From Planctomycetales bacterium (GTDB lineage: Bacteria > Planctomycetota > Planctomycetia > Planctomycetales > Planctomycetaceae): a stretch of 64,000 nt of DNA. Position 1 is the stretch's first letter, and each line of letters begins with the position of its first letter. The DNA lies in NCBI GenBank assembly GCA_026400835.1, contig JAPLOA010000054.1, forward strand, positions 98,788 through 162,787, written 5' to 3'. The translations under genes and the position numbers were made by a program. A model generated the notes under the pieces. The model saw only the letters and a program-made list of their open reading frames with translations. It ran no database searches and was not told the origin of the DNA. Positions 25,304-32,603 of this stretch are shown piece by piece.

Positions 25304-25584
25304 GAGAAGTTCACAAATCGCGCGCGGCAAGTATCGATCTGGACAACATCTGGTATTACATCGCTGCTGATAATCCCGATGCCGCTGATGCGTTTCTTTA
25401 CCGACTGTTTGCACGGTGTGAATCGTATGCCCATCAGCCGAGCCTTGGGGAATCTCGCCCTGAATTTGGGCGTCAGGTTCGTTGTTTCTCCGTAGAAAAG
25501 TTCGTTGTCTACTACAAGCCGGTCACGGAACGCATCGAACTCATCAGGGTGTTGCACGGAGCTCGCGATATTCAGCAACTCTAA
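25300..25584 (+). CDS. ParE/RelE-like toxin
   Basis: A 94-residue protein of the RelE/ParE toxin superfamily. Typical features are S-R-A-A-S-I-D-L-D-N-I-W-Y-Y-I-A (helix 1 with D-L-x-x-I-x-x-Y-I), A-A-D-A-F-L-Y-R-L-F (helix 2), P-S-L-G-E-S-R-P-E-F-G (loop), R-C-F-S-V-E-K-F-V-V-Y-Y-K (central strands) and I-E-L-I-R-V-L-H-G-A-R-D (last strand with the conserved R-V-L-H-G-x-R-D). ParE members poison DNA gyrase while RelE members cut mRNA on the ribosome; the pairing with a ParD-like antitoxin favours the ParE type. Its start overlaps the antitoxin stop by four bases. Length and all strands are complete, so the toxin looks functional. Confidence 0.88.
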   Translation: MREVHKSRAASIDLDNIWYYIAADNPDAADAFLYRLFARCESYAHQPSLGESRPEFGRQVRCFSVEKFVVYYKPVTERIELIRVLHGARDIQQL

Positions 25585-25837
25585 GTTCTAATCTGATGTT
25601 GGACCGTTTTCATCGCGATTCGCCGACCTGGATCCATGCATTGTCTGGAGGAGTCGCACTGGATTCTGTTGTCGGTGCGAACAGGCCGGATGTCGTTCAC
25701 GAAAGGTCGGCTTGGTTCACGGTGATAGTCGAATCTCGCCGCCCGCTCCCGCATTCCGTCTCCTGATGCTGGTCCGAGTTGTTCGAGCCATCGCGTTGGA
25801 ATGGCAGTAGGCAACGATCCCCGCTGCTGACGTTCCA

Positions 25838-26374
25838 CTACGAGTTTCCGACGCCCCGGCCATAATCCGCAGGAGGAATAAAGTCGCGCCATTCGACGGG
25901 CCGCAGTTCACTGGTGCGACCTGGATACATCGCAAACGCCATGGTCGTCAGATAGACAGAGGACAAAACAACCCAAGCGATTCGGTCGGCGGTGGTGGCA
26001 AACAGGGCTCCCTTCGGCATTTCGTGAGCCAGAATAATAAGCGAGTCAATCAGAAGCAGCACGAGAATGGCAAGACACAGGGCGATGATCTGAAAACATC
26101 GAACAAGGTGCGTACATTGATTCGAGTTAATGTGACGTTTGGCGACAAAGAACCGGACGAAGAATGCCGTGATGGGCAAAATCATAGCCATTACTTCCAT
26201 GGCCTCGCGGCGATTGGGGAACTGCTGTTCCACAACGGTTGGTGCAAGCAGGACAACGACGGGCAATACGCCATCCCAGGCAACAAGCTTCAGAAACCAC
26301 CGACCATAGTGGACGCGCCGGAGCGTCGTTGTCTCACTGGATCCCATGCGTTGATCGTTTGTAAAGTGATTCAT
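25838..26374 (-). CDS. four-helix membrane protein in an integron-type cassette
   Basis: A 178-residue membrane protein of no family known to me. Four hydrophobic stretches are visible: L-P-V-V-V-L-L-A-P-T-V-V, M-A-M-I-L-P-I-T-A-F-F-V, C-F-Q-I-I-A-L-C-L-A-I-L-V-L-L-L and I-A-W-V-V-L-S-S-V-Y-L-T-T-M-A, ending in a soluble tail W-R-D-F-I-P-P-A-D-Y-G-R. I chose the ATG at 26374 because a core-site sequence GTTAGGC (26381-26387 on the minus strand) lies six bases upstream, as in integron gene cassettes; the longer frame to 26389 would run through that site. The gene is separated from the next cassette gene only by the core site. No function can be assigned. Confidence 0.6.
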   Translation of the reverse strand: MNHFTNDQRMGSSETTTLRRVHYGRWFLKLVAWDGVLPVVVLLAPTVVEQQFPNRREAMEVMAMILPITAFFVRFFVAKRHINSNQCTHLVRCFQIIALCLAILVLLLIDSLIILAHEMPKGALFATTADRIAWVVLSSVYLTTMAFAMYPGRTSELRPVEWRDFIPPADYGRGVGNS

Positions 26375-26380
26375 TCGCTC

Positions 26381-26387
26381 GCCTAAC
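26381..26387 (-). other. integron-like core site GTTAGGC
   Basis: The minus strand reads GTTAGGC, which fits the G-T-T-R-R-R-Y crossover consensus of attC sites, six bases before the ATG of the membrane protein gene and just after the stop of the 105-residue protein. I could not find a clear matching left arm, so the complete attC may be degenerate. Confidence 0.4.
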
Positions 26388-26389
26388 AA

Positions 26390-26707
26390 CTACTCGTCCC
26401 CATACCCGGTGGCCCACGGTTGCGACTTGAGTTCTTCGAACTTTCCTGCGGCCAGAAGCCGCCACAGGCTGATGGCTTCTTCGGGCGACTTGCCACTCAT
26501 GTGCCACGGGCCCTCCCCGGTTTCGACGTTCTCGAGTACCACCAAGCCGTTCCCGAAGACGCTGGCTGACCAGCCTGATTCATGGTTGAGCGACACATCC
26601 GGGTGTTCGGGATCCTGCACCGCTAATGACCCGAGGAGATTACGCATCGCCACCTCATCCGGTGAAGCGATCGCGTTGCCCATCCGGTCGTACGCGAAGT
26701 AACTCAT
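26390..26707 (-). CDS. small hypothetical protein in an integron-type cassette
   Basis: A 105-residue soluble protein of unknown family, starting M-S-Y-F-A-Y-D-R-M-G-N-A and containing L-L-G-S-L-A-V-Q-D-P-E-H-P-D-V-S-L and a C-terminal helix S-P-E-E-A-I-S-L-W-R-L-L-A-A-G-K-F. I chose the ATG at 26707 because GTTAGGC lies five bases upstream, ending a folded attC-like site; the longer frame (to 26806) would translate that site. The general look (E/D-rich, with Gly-Pro-Trp and short strands) resembles immunity-type proteins or other small cassette proteins, but this is only an impression. Neighbours on both sides in the same direction also begin just after a core-like site, supporting a cassette origin. 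Confidence 0.62.
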   Translation of the reverse strand: MSYFAYDRMGNAIASPDEVAMRNLLGSLAVQDPEHPDVSLNHESGWSASVFGNGLVVLENVETGEGPWHMSGKSPEEAISLWRLLAAGKFEELKSQPWATGYGDE

Positions 26708-26712
26708 GTGGT

Positions 26713-26803
26713 GCCTAACGACAGCCGTAACCGGGCGGCCGCCAAAAGACTTTAAATTCGAAAGCCGCGTTGTCGGCCGCTCCGGTTCACGGCCTGGTTC
26801 TAC
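26713..26803 (-). other. attC-like recombination site
   Basis: About 91 bases that fold like an integron attC. The right core on the minus strand is GTTAGGC (26713-26719). Inner arms are CCGTGAACCGGAGCGGCCG on one side and CGGCCGCCCGGTTACGG on the other; they pair except for two bases (G and A) unpaired on one arm, which is the known mark of attC sites (extrahelical bases). The outer left box, at 26797-26803, is GTAGAAC, a poor but same-position partner of the right core. It ends five bases before a start codon, as expected for a cassette boundary. Confidence 0.5.
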
Positions 26804-26916
26804 CACGTTTCAGCCGCCCCATTAATCTCCGGAGTAGTTGTACGAGTGGTTGTGAATGAAAGCGAGCGCCGCCAATAGCCGGACATCATCAAGCGCAGAT
26901 TCAGTGAGCATCACCC

Positions 26917-27207
26917 CTATGAATACATGCCGAACGAGGTTACCCACAGAAGTGCCAGTAATACGAGAGTCACAGCGCCAATAAGTGCCGACAGGCAACC
27001 GGCTGGCTTCGGAAGCCCATTGCGAATGATTCGTCCCGCTGTCGACTCGTATCCTATCTTGCGTTTGAACCTGCGTTTTAGATTGGTCCACCAGCGGAAT
27101 GGTTTCAGTAGAGCGGTGATTCCCAATGCTTTCTTGACCTGCTTCTTCGCCTGCGTCAGGCCCAGAATTGTTTTCCAGGATGGTCGGCGATAGCGGAAGA
27201 ATTTCAT
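26917..27207 (-). CDS. small basic membrane protein, probable integron cassette gene
   Basis: A 96-residue protein beginning M-K-F-F-R-Y-R-R-P-S-W-K with an arginine/lysine-rich N-terminal two-thirds (A-K-K-Q-V-K-K-A-L-G-I, N-L-K-R-R-F-K-R-K-I-G-Y) and a single hydrophobic helix near the C-terminus (A-L-I-G-A-V-T-L-V-L-L-A-L-L-W-V). This suggests a membrane-anchored protein with a long positive cytoplasmic region. I do not recognise the family. The ATG at 27207 lies eight bases after GCTAGGC, one change from the core site GTTAGGC seen before the next two genes; the open frame to 27246 would cross that site. About 115 bases separate its stop from the attC-like site at 26713-26803. Confidence 0.55.
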   Translation of the reverse strand: MKFFRYRRPSWKTILGLTQAKKQVKKALGITALLKPFRWWTNLKRRFKRKIGYESTAGRIIRNGLPKPAGCLSALIGAVTLVLLALLWVTSFGMYS

Positions 27208-27768
27208 GGGGTTTTGCCTAGCATTTGTGTTCCGCTGGGGATCCACTAGAGGCTATCACGGTCAGGCCATGATGCAAGGGCCAGAGGATGAAAACTGGTG
27301 CAGTCGAGCGCCGTCAGCGGAATGATCGTTCTCATTTCGGGATGGGAAACTTCGCAGTTATTCCCGTTGCACAGGACTGAACTCCGGACAATCTGGAATC
27401 GCGATGATCTCCGCAGCGGTTGATGGTGCAGTGCTGTAAACCATTGTATCCTGCCTCGCAATTCGCAGATCAGCATCTTAGCGGCACAAAAATACGCATG
27501 GAGTACGCTCTGACAGTAAGGCGACGACACTTGCCGCGATAGCAAATGGGTTCTGCGTCGCCATAAAGCAGCAATCACTTACTTCACCGGACTCTGCGTT
27601 TAACGATGATCACTTCAGACACCTGAATCCCGGGTGACAGCGACCGATGTGGCGAATCGGAGTTCACTTCGCTACTCCGGTCCGACACGCCGGATTGACT
27701 TCAGCCAATGTGACAGGAGCAGTTAATAGCTGGGGGGCGCGAACTGTTGTTCTATGACCGATGATGCC
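27208..27768. other. spacer upstream of the cassette group
   Basis: 561 bases with no gene I can support. It carries a dispersed repeat copy at about 27634-27693. A minus-strand open frame (27246-27578) has no ribosome site, no recognisable family and odd composition, so I do not call it. No integron integrase is present here. Confidence 0.4.
27634..27693 (-). repeat. dispersed intergenic repeat, copy B
   Basis: On the minus strand the sequence has GCGTGTCGGACCGGAGTAGC followed by GAAGTGAACTCC, CGATTCGCCAC and ATCGGTCG, the closest full match to copies C and D at about 42.6 and 52.3 kb. It lies in a gene-free spacer. Confidence 0.6.
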
Positions 27769-28782
27769 TTACCTGGACTCCTGCGCAATCCCAAAATCGG
27801 ATGCCGGGGGCTGCTTGAACGACTTAGAGACTCTGGTTGCTCGGCTGCTCTTTCCGTGAGCGAGAAATACTTCAACCGGAAGCCCCAGCAGAAGGTCCTG
27901 TCCGCCTTCGAGCTTGACGATGATTTCTCGGACACGCACATCAACTTTCTCACCCGGATGCAAATGTCGCTCCGACTTGGGCTGCATGTAACTGGCGCAG
28001 GCAATGACCGTTCCCCGATAGCGGCGGTCCACAGATCCAGAGGCAATTGCAACGGCTGGCATCCCAATAGTCACATCCATCGCATCAATCTCTTCAACCC
28101 ACGCCCGTACTCGAATCTCGGTTCGATCGACGACACGAAACACTGCCGTCCTTTCGTGCGGGTCTGTGAGCTCACCGGGATGCATAGCACACTCGATAAT
28201 CGTTCCATCGATTGGAGATCTCAGCTGAGTTTTCTCGAGCTGAATCTTTTCTCGTTGGAGGGCAAGCTCAGCACTGGTCGCTTGTCCGATGGCAATCGCT
28301 TGCTCATTGGAGTTCACTTCAACAGCGTCTGAGACTGTCCGTGTTGCATTTTTGAAATTGCTGGAGGAGTTGGTCACAACTGAACGACCCGTTCCGGGCA
28401 TAGCAAGCGTCTGAGATATTAGCTCCGCCGTTTGAAGATCAGAATCTGCTTTTCTGACCGCAAGCTCGTAAAGTTCCGGGGCCAACTTCGCCAGTACGTC
28501 ATCTTTCCGGACCAGTTGCCCTTCCTGAACGAGAACTTCCTGAATGCAACCAGACAACTCAAACCTGACCTCTAACGGTTCAGTCAGGCCCTCCACAATT
28601 CCGGCCGCAAAAATCAGTTTTTGCTCAACCGCACTCGGCGAAGAATGATTCGCAGCGTGCTTTGCGGTTGCCGTATCGGGAAGTGAGAAGCCCCAACGAG
28701 TCACATAGAGCGTCGCGGCGATACTCAGAAGAGTGCAGCCCAGCAGCAGTCGACTGACAGGATTTTGACGTGACCGTGTCAT
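27769..28782 (-). CDS. DevB/HlyD-type membrane fusion protein
   Basis: A 337-residue periplasmic adaptor of the HlyD/RND-MFP family. An N-terminal membrane helix (L-L-L-G-C-T-L-L-S-I-A-A-T-L-Y-V) anchors it. The first lipoyl-like half is L-S-G-C-I-Q-E-V-L-V-Q-E-G-Q-L-V-R-K-D-D-V-L-A-K-L, a coiled-coil hairpin runs about 110-185, and the second half is Q-L-R-S-P-I-D-G-T-I-I-E. It would link the inner-membrane ABC complex to an outer-membrane channel. The start overlaps the ATPase stop by one base (TAATG), in the order permease, ATPase, fusion protein. This gene set resembles DevBCA exporters, which move lipids or amphiphiles in cyanobacteria; the substrate here is not known. The nearest TolC-like gene is at 38.3 kb with a different system. 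Confidence 0.85.
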   Translation of the reverse strand: MTRSRQNPVSRLLLGCTLLSIAATLYVTRWGFSLPDTATAKHAANHSSPSAVEQKLIFAAGIVEGLTEPLEVRFELSGCIQEVLVQEGQLVRKDDVLAKLAPELYELAVRKADSDLQTAELISQTLAMPGTGRSVVTNSSSNFKNATRTVSDAVEVNSNEQAIAIGQATSAELALQREKIQLEKTQLRSPIDGTIIECAMHPGELTDPHERTAVFRVVDRTEIRVRAWVEEIDAMDVTIGMPAVAIASGSVDRRYRGTVIACASYMQPKSERHLHPGEKVDVRVREIIVKLEGGQDLLLGLPVEVFLAHGKSSRATRVSKSFKQPPASDFGIAQESR

Positions 28783-29531
28783 TATGCAGCCTTCTTCATG
28801 GGCTCGGGCGTATTCGTGTCCATCCTGACTGCGTTCAGGCTGTCCGTGTGCACAGAGGGTTTCATTTGCCCGTTATTCAGAGTCAGGACTCTGTCAGCAA
28901 AGGAGAAGATTCGAGAATCATGAGTAACGACAACGACGGTCTTCCCCAGACTTCGGCAAAGATCTTTCAGCGTGGCGATCGCCTGCAGTCCGGAACTTTC
29001 ATCCAGCGAAGCAGTCGGTTCATCAGCCAGAATCAATTCCGGATCTGCCGCCAAAGCACGTGCAACTGCGACGCGTTGTCGCTGTCCCATACTTAGCTGA
29101 GTGACATTCCGATCGGTCAATCCACCAAGCCCCAGCAAATCCAGGAGATGTTTGCCTCGCGAAACGGACGCGGCTTTTTTCCATCGCAAAAGTTGCAACG
29201 GAATGCAGACATTTTCGAGGGCCGTCAATGCGTCGAACAAATTCAATCGTTGAAAGACAAACCCAATCTTCTCACGTCGAAATTCGGCTTGTTCATCTGG
29301 ATTCAGGTGCTTCACATCGTGGCCAAGAATCCTGATTTCTCCGGAATCCGCCGACAGGACACATCCCAGAATCGACAGCAGAGTCGTCTTCCCGCTCCCC
29401 GAGGGACCGACAAGAAACAAGCATTCACCACGATGGACCGACATGCTGACATCGCGAAGTACAGGGACGGCATGTTCTCCGGTCCGGTAACTTTTGATGA
29501 GGCCTCGGGTTTCAATGACAGGGACTTCCAT
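28782..29531 (-). CDS. DevA-like ABC transporter ATP-binding protein
   Basis: A 249-residue ATPase of the LolD/MacB/DevA subfamily. Walker A is G-P-S-G-S-G-K-T-T at 42-50, the Q-loop lies in V-F-Q-R-L-N-L-F, the signature is L-S-M-G-Q-R-Q-R-V-A (the usual L-S-G-G-Q with Met in place of the first Gly), Walker B is L-I-L-A-D-E-P-T-A-S-L-D, and the switch histidine is in V-V-T-H-D. A C-terminal tail of about 25 residues ends M-K-K-A-A. It would energise the permease encoded just upstream (10-base gap) and couples by a one-base overlap to the fusion protein downstream. Confidence 0.92.
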   Translation of the reverse strand: MEVPVIETRGLIKSYRTGEHAVPVLRDVSMSVHRGECLFLVGPSGSGKTTLLSILGCVLSADSGEIRILGHDVKHLNPDEQAEFRREKIGFVFQRLNLFDALTALENVCIPLQLLRWKKAASVSRGKHLLDLLGLGGLTDRNVTQLSMGQRQRVAVARALAADPELILADEPTASLDESSGLQAIATLKDLCRSLGKTVVVVTHDSRIFSFADRVLTLNNGQMKPSVHTDSLNAVRMDTNTPEPMKKAA

Positions 29532-29541
29532 GGCAGACAGA

Positions 29542-30666
29542 CTATCCGATCAATACCGTCACCGGGTCGATTTTTCGTATTCGAAGGTAGGGAACAAAAG
29601 CAGCAACGATGCAGATAACAAACATCACGACAACCGAAGCCGCAGAAAGCAAGGGACGAATGTAAACGGGTGCCAGCGGCGAGTTCCAAAAATTCGCGAT
29701 CAGGTAGACCACCAACATTCCCAGAAATGTGCCCACAGTGGCAATCCAGATCGTCTGAGTGAGGATCACGCTGCATACATCCGAGTCCCGAGCACCAATG
29801 GCCTTTAGGGTGGCGTAATCTTTCAGATGGTCAATAGCCATCGCATAAAGACTCTGACCGACCACCGTCAGGCCGACAAGTAATCCCAGCAAAGTCGCTG
29901 CACCGAAACTAATACCGATGCCGGTCCGTTTCATCCAGTATTTCTGTGAAATCGAGGCAAAATCCTCCGGCAGATAGACACATGCGTCCGGAATTCGTTG
30001 CTGGATCAATTGCTGAAGCGCGATGCGGTCTTTCCCGGGCCTGATTTTTACGAGGATGAATGAGGTAAGTCCCGATGGCATATGCACCAGATTGCGCGCG
30101 GTGTTATACGTTGTGAAAAGGTAGGGCATCGTGATGAAGCCCGTGATGCCATTGGTTCGAGCAACGACTCTCGTCCGTTGGCCATTCACTTCCAACCATT
30201 CACCTATCTGTGGATGGCCCAGCTTTTCACTATCAACTTCATCAAAGCTAACGCCATACGGCCGCCGGAGGTCTGCTCGAGAACCTGCCACGAACCCCCA
30301 GGCACTTCCAAGCATGGAGTCCGGCTCCGAACCGATGACCCAGACGTCTTCCATGTGCCCGGAGTTCAACGAAGCAGTACCTTTACCAACAATGTAGGGA
30401 ACCGCCTTCTGGACCGTGGGCAATCCTCGAATCCTTTGTTGCCACGATTCAGGAATCTCGCGTGCCAGGTCGACGTTCTCAACCAGCTTATGCGTCACCC
30501 AAAGATCTGCGTCATTGTGGTCTACGAGGAGGCTGGCTTTCTTCATCAAACCCAAATAGAGACCGCCCTGAATGTTGACCAGCACCAGCGAAAAGATGAC
30601 GCCAGCGACCCCCGTAAAGAGCTTGCTGCGATTCGACAGCAGCGTTTTGATTGCAAAAGAGATCAT
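29542..30666 (-). CDS. DevC/FtsX-like ABC transporter permease
   Basis: A 374-residue permease of the DevC type. The N-terminus has helix 1 (S-K-L-F-T-G-V-A-G-V-I-F-S-L-V-L-V), a large periplasmic domain (about 40-245; D-A-D-L-W-V-T-H is a DevC hallmark), then three C-terminal helices (F-G-A-A-T-L-L-G-L-L-V-G-L-T-V-V, I-W-I-A-T-V-G-T-F-L-G-M-L-V-V-Y-L-I, A-S-V-V-V-M-F-V-I-C-I-V-A-A-F). The segment L-K-D-Y-A-T-L-K-A-I-G-A matches the coupling motif of FtsX-like permeases. It is first in the permease-ATPase-fusion protein operon. In cyanobacteria the order is usually devB-devC-devA, so this arrangement differs. Confidence 0.9.
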   Translation of the reverse strand: MISFAIKTLLSNRSKLFTGVAGVIFSLVLVNIQGGLYLGLMKKASLLVDHNDADLWVTHKLVENVDLAREIPESWQQRIRGLPTVQKAVPYIVGKGTASLNSGHMEDVWVIGSEPDSMLGSAWGFVAGSRADLRRPYGVSFDEVDSEKLGHPQIGEWLEVNGQRTRVVARTNGITGFITMPYLFTTYNTARNLVHMPSGLTSFILVKIRPGKDRIALQQLIQQRIPDACVYLPEDFASISQKYWMKRTGIGISFGAATLLGLLVGLTVVGQSLYAMAIDHLKDYATLKAIGARDSDVCSVILTQTIWIATVGTFLGMLVVYLIANFWNSPLAPVYIRPLLSAASVVVMFVICIVAAFVPYLRIRKIDPVTVLIG

Positions 30667-31030
30667 CTACAGGCGTCCTGCCCAACTGCGAGGAGTTTTC
30701 TCCGGCTCCATTCCCACGCGAATTCTAGTCGACAGCCGAAAGTCGATAAAGACCGACCACTTCGTCTCTAAAACGCAGCGATTTTCGACGTTTCCCCTGG
30801 CGTACGCTGGAGACACGTAGACTCCGTCATGAGCAGATTTCGCATCTTGAGACGCGTCGTTGGTCACGACCGAGGTAGCAAACAGCCTCACTTGCTAGAA
30901 TTCTGAAACATCGGAGCCGTCATCTTTCCATTTCCGGTCATCTTTATCCGCCAAAGTTGAACTCCTGATCGGTCATCGGCCCGGCCCCTGAGACAACGTC
31001 CTGTGCATCTCCGATGCTTTGTCAGCCAAC
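30667..31030. other. divergent spacer between DevC and amidohydrolase genes
   Basis: 364 bases that must hold the promoters of both divergent genes. A 74-codon GTG frame on the minus strand ends directly before the devC-like ATG, but shows no family signs, so it is left uncalled. No strong hairpin or repeat was seen. Confidence 0.35.
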
Positions 31031-32218
31031 ATGGATTCTTCAATGAATATCATCCCCGACCTGCAGAACATGCATGGTGAAATGACTGAATGGCGCCACA
31101 AACTGCACGCCCATCCTCAAACGGCCTTCGAGGAGACATACGCGTCCGAGCTGATTTCCACATGTCTCGAATCGTGGGGTGTGGAAATTCACCGAGGTCT
31201 GGCGGGCACAGGAGTCGTGGGGACTATTCGAGGTTCCTTGAAGGATCCTGAACGCAGCAAGCGAACCATCGGGCTTCGAGCTGACATTGATGCTCTGGAT
31301 ATCACCGAACAGAATGATCTGCCCTATCGGTCTGTGTATCCCGGAAAGATGCATGCTTGCGGGCATGACGGCCACACGGCCATGTTGCTCGGTGCCGCCG
31401 GTTATCTGGCAAAGACCAGACAGTTCTCAGGAACTGTGCATGTGATCTTTCAGCCAGCCGAAGAGAATGAAGGCGGCGGTCGAGTGATGGTGGAGCAGGG
31501 ACTTTTTGATCTGTTCCCCTGCGATATGATTTTTGGTATGCACAACTGGCCCGGTATGGGTGTGGGGCACTTTGCGCTGTGCACGGGCCCCATCATGGCC
31601 GCGTTTGACGTTTTTGAAATCAACGTTCGAGGTCGCGGATGTCATGCGGCGATGCCTCATGTCGGTACCGATCCGGTCGTGGCTGCTGCTCAGATCATAT
31701 CGGCCTTGCAGACTATCACCAGTCGTAATGTGAATCCGATGGAACAGATCGTTGTCAGTGTGACTCAGATCCACGGAGGCGACACGTGGAATGTCATTCC
31801 GGGAGAAGTACAGCTTCGTGGGACAATCAGGACATTTCTGCCAACTGTTCAGACGCTGGCGGAACAGCGGATGAAAGCGATTGTCACCGGAATTGCCACT
31901 GCAATGGGGTGTTCAGCGGACGTCGACTATCAGCGACGCTACCCCGCCACGATCAATACGCCAAAAGAGACGACCTGTGCAGCGTCCGCGGCCGTTGAGA
32001 TCGCCGGAACGGAAAACGTGGATCTGCAGGCGATTCCATGTATGGGTTCGGAAGATTTCTCATTCATGCTGCAAAAGTGTCCGGGATGTTACATCTGGGC
32101 TGGAAATGGCCCGTGCGTTGATGGCCGAGTTCTTCACAACGGTCGTTACAACTTTAACGATGACTTGCTGCCCGTTGGTGCGAGCTACTGGGCTCGATTG
32201 ACAGAGTCCTGCCTGTAA
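31031..32218 (+). CDS. M20 family amidohydrolase (hippurate/N-acyl amino acid hydrolase-like)
   Basis: A 395-residue M20D metallopeptidase-type amidohydrolase, normal in length. Metal ligands are in M-H-A-C-G-H-D-G-H (residues 107-115) and P-A-E-E-N-E-G-G-G (Glu pair at 144-145), with a later M-G-S-E-D-F-S near the C-terminus and a dimerisation domain between. R-A-D-I-D-A-L-D before the first motif is also typical. The family hydrolyses N-acyl or aminoacyl amide bonds such as those in hippurate, IAA-amino acids or N-acetyl-diaminopimelate. No neighbour shows which substrate. I chose the ATG at 31031 over the TTG at 31019; another ATG exists at 31043. No signal peptide is present, so it should act in the cytoplasm. 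It stands alone, facing away from the ABC exporter operon. Confidence 0.88.
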   Translation: MDSSMNIIPDLQNMHGEMTEWRHKLHAHPQTAFEETYASELISTCLESWGVEIHRGLAGTGVVGTIRGSLKDPERSKRTIGLRADIDALDITEQNDLPYRSVYPGKMHACGHDGHTAMLLGAAGYLAKTRQFSGTVHVIFQPAEENEGGGRVMVEQGLFDLFPCDMIFGMHNWPGMGVGHFALCTGPIMAAFDVFEINVRGRGCHAAMPHVGTDPVVAAAQIISALQTITSRNVNPMEQIVVSVTQIHGGDTWNVIPGEVQLRGTIRTFLPTVQTLAEQRMKAIVTGIATAMGCSADVDYQRRYPATINTPKETTCAASAAVEIAGTENVDLQAIPCMGSEDFSFMLQKCPGCYIWAGNGPCVDGRVLHNGRYNFNDDLLPVGASYWARLTESCL

Positions 32219-32603
32219 GACTGCCAGCAGTCGAGAGATCGAATCCCGGACGGACTGTGAACAAAGGCAGAGAGAACTTGCTTGAAACGCTTCCAGGTTT
32301 TCTTCTGCCGAGGGAGCAGCGATATGTCGCCGGTTTTCAGCACCTGACAAGGTTAGAGATCAATCCGTATTCTCACTGCGAGTTGCCGGGGTTCGTTCGT
32401 CGCCATCCGCGACGCAGGTTCAAAACGCAATCGAAATCGCGTCTCGCACACCCCTTCTTTAACTCTCGATTCCTGAACTAAGTTATCCGGTTCAAATCCA
32501 TTCGCCCGTCTCGTGAATTTTTCAGCCAAAACACTATCTTTCGTCTTTCCTGAATGTTTTGGAACCCACACGTCTCTTTTAGACTCGAAGAGGAGCAATA
32601 CTC
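32219..32603. other. intergenic spacer
   Basis: 385 bases between two plus-strand genes. No RNA gene, repeat or reliable reading frame was recognised. A ribosome binding site G-A-G-G-A-G lies just before the next start, and the promoter of that gene is expected here. Confidence 0.35.

Noticed and set aside
27246..27578. Possible further integron cassette gene upstream of the basic membrane protein
   Set aside because: No core site stands before a start codon and the sequence lacks coding character.
30667..30891. 74-codon frame ending directly before the DevC-like gene
   Set aside because: GTG start without a ribosome site and no similarity to anything known to me; position alone is not enough.
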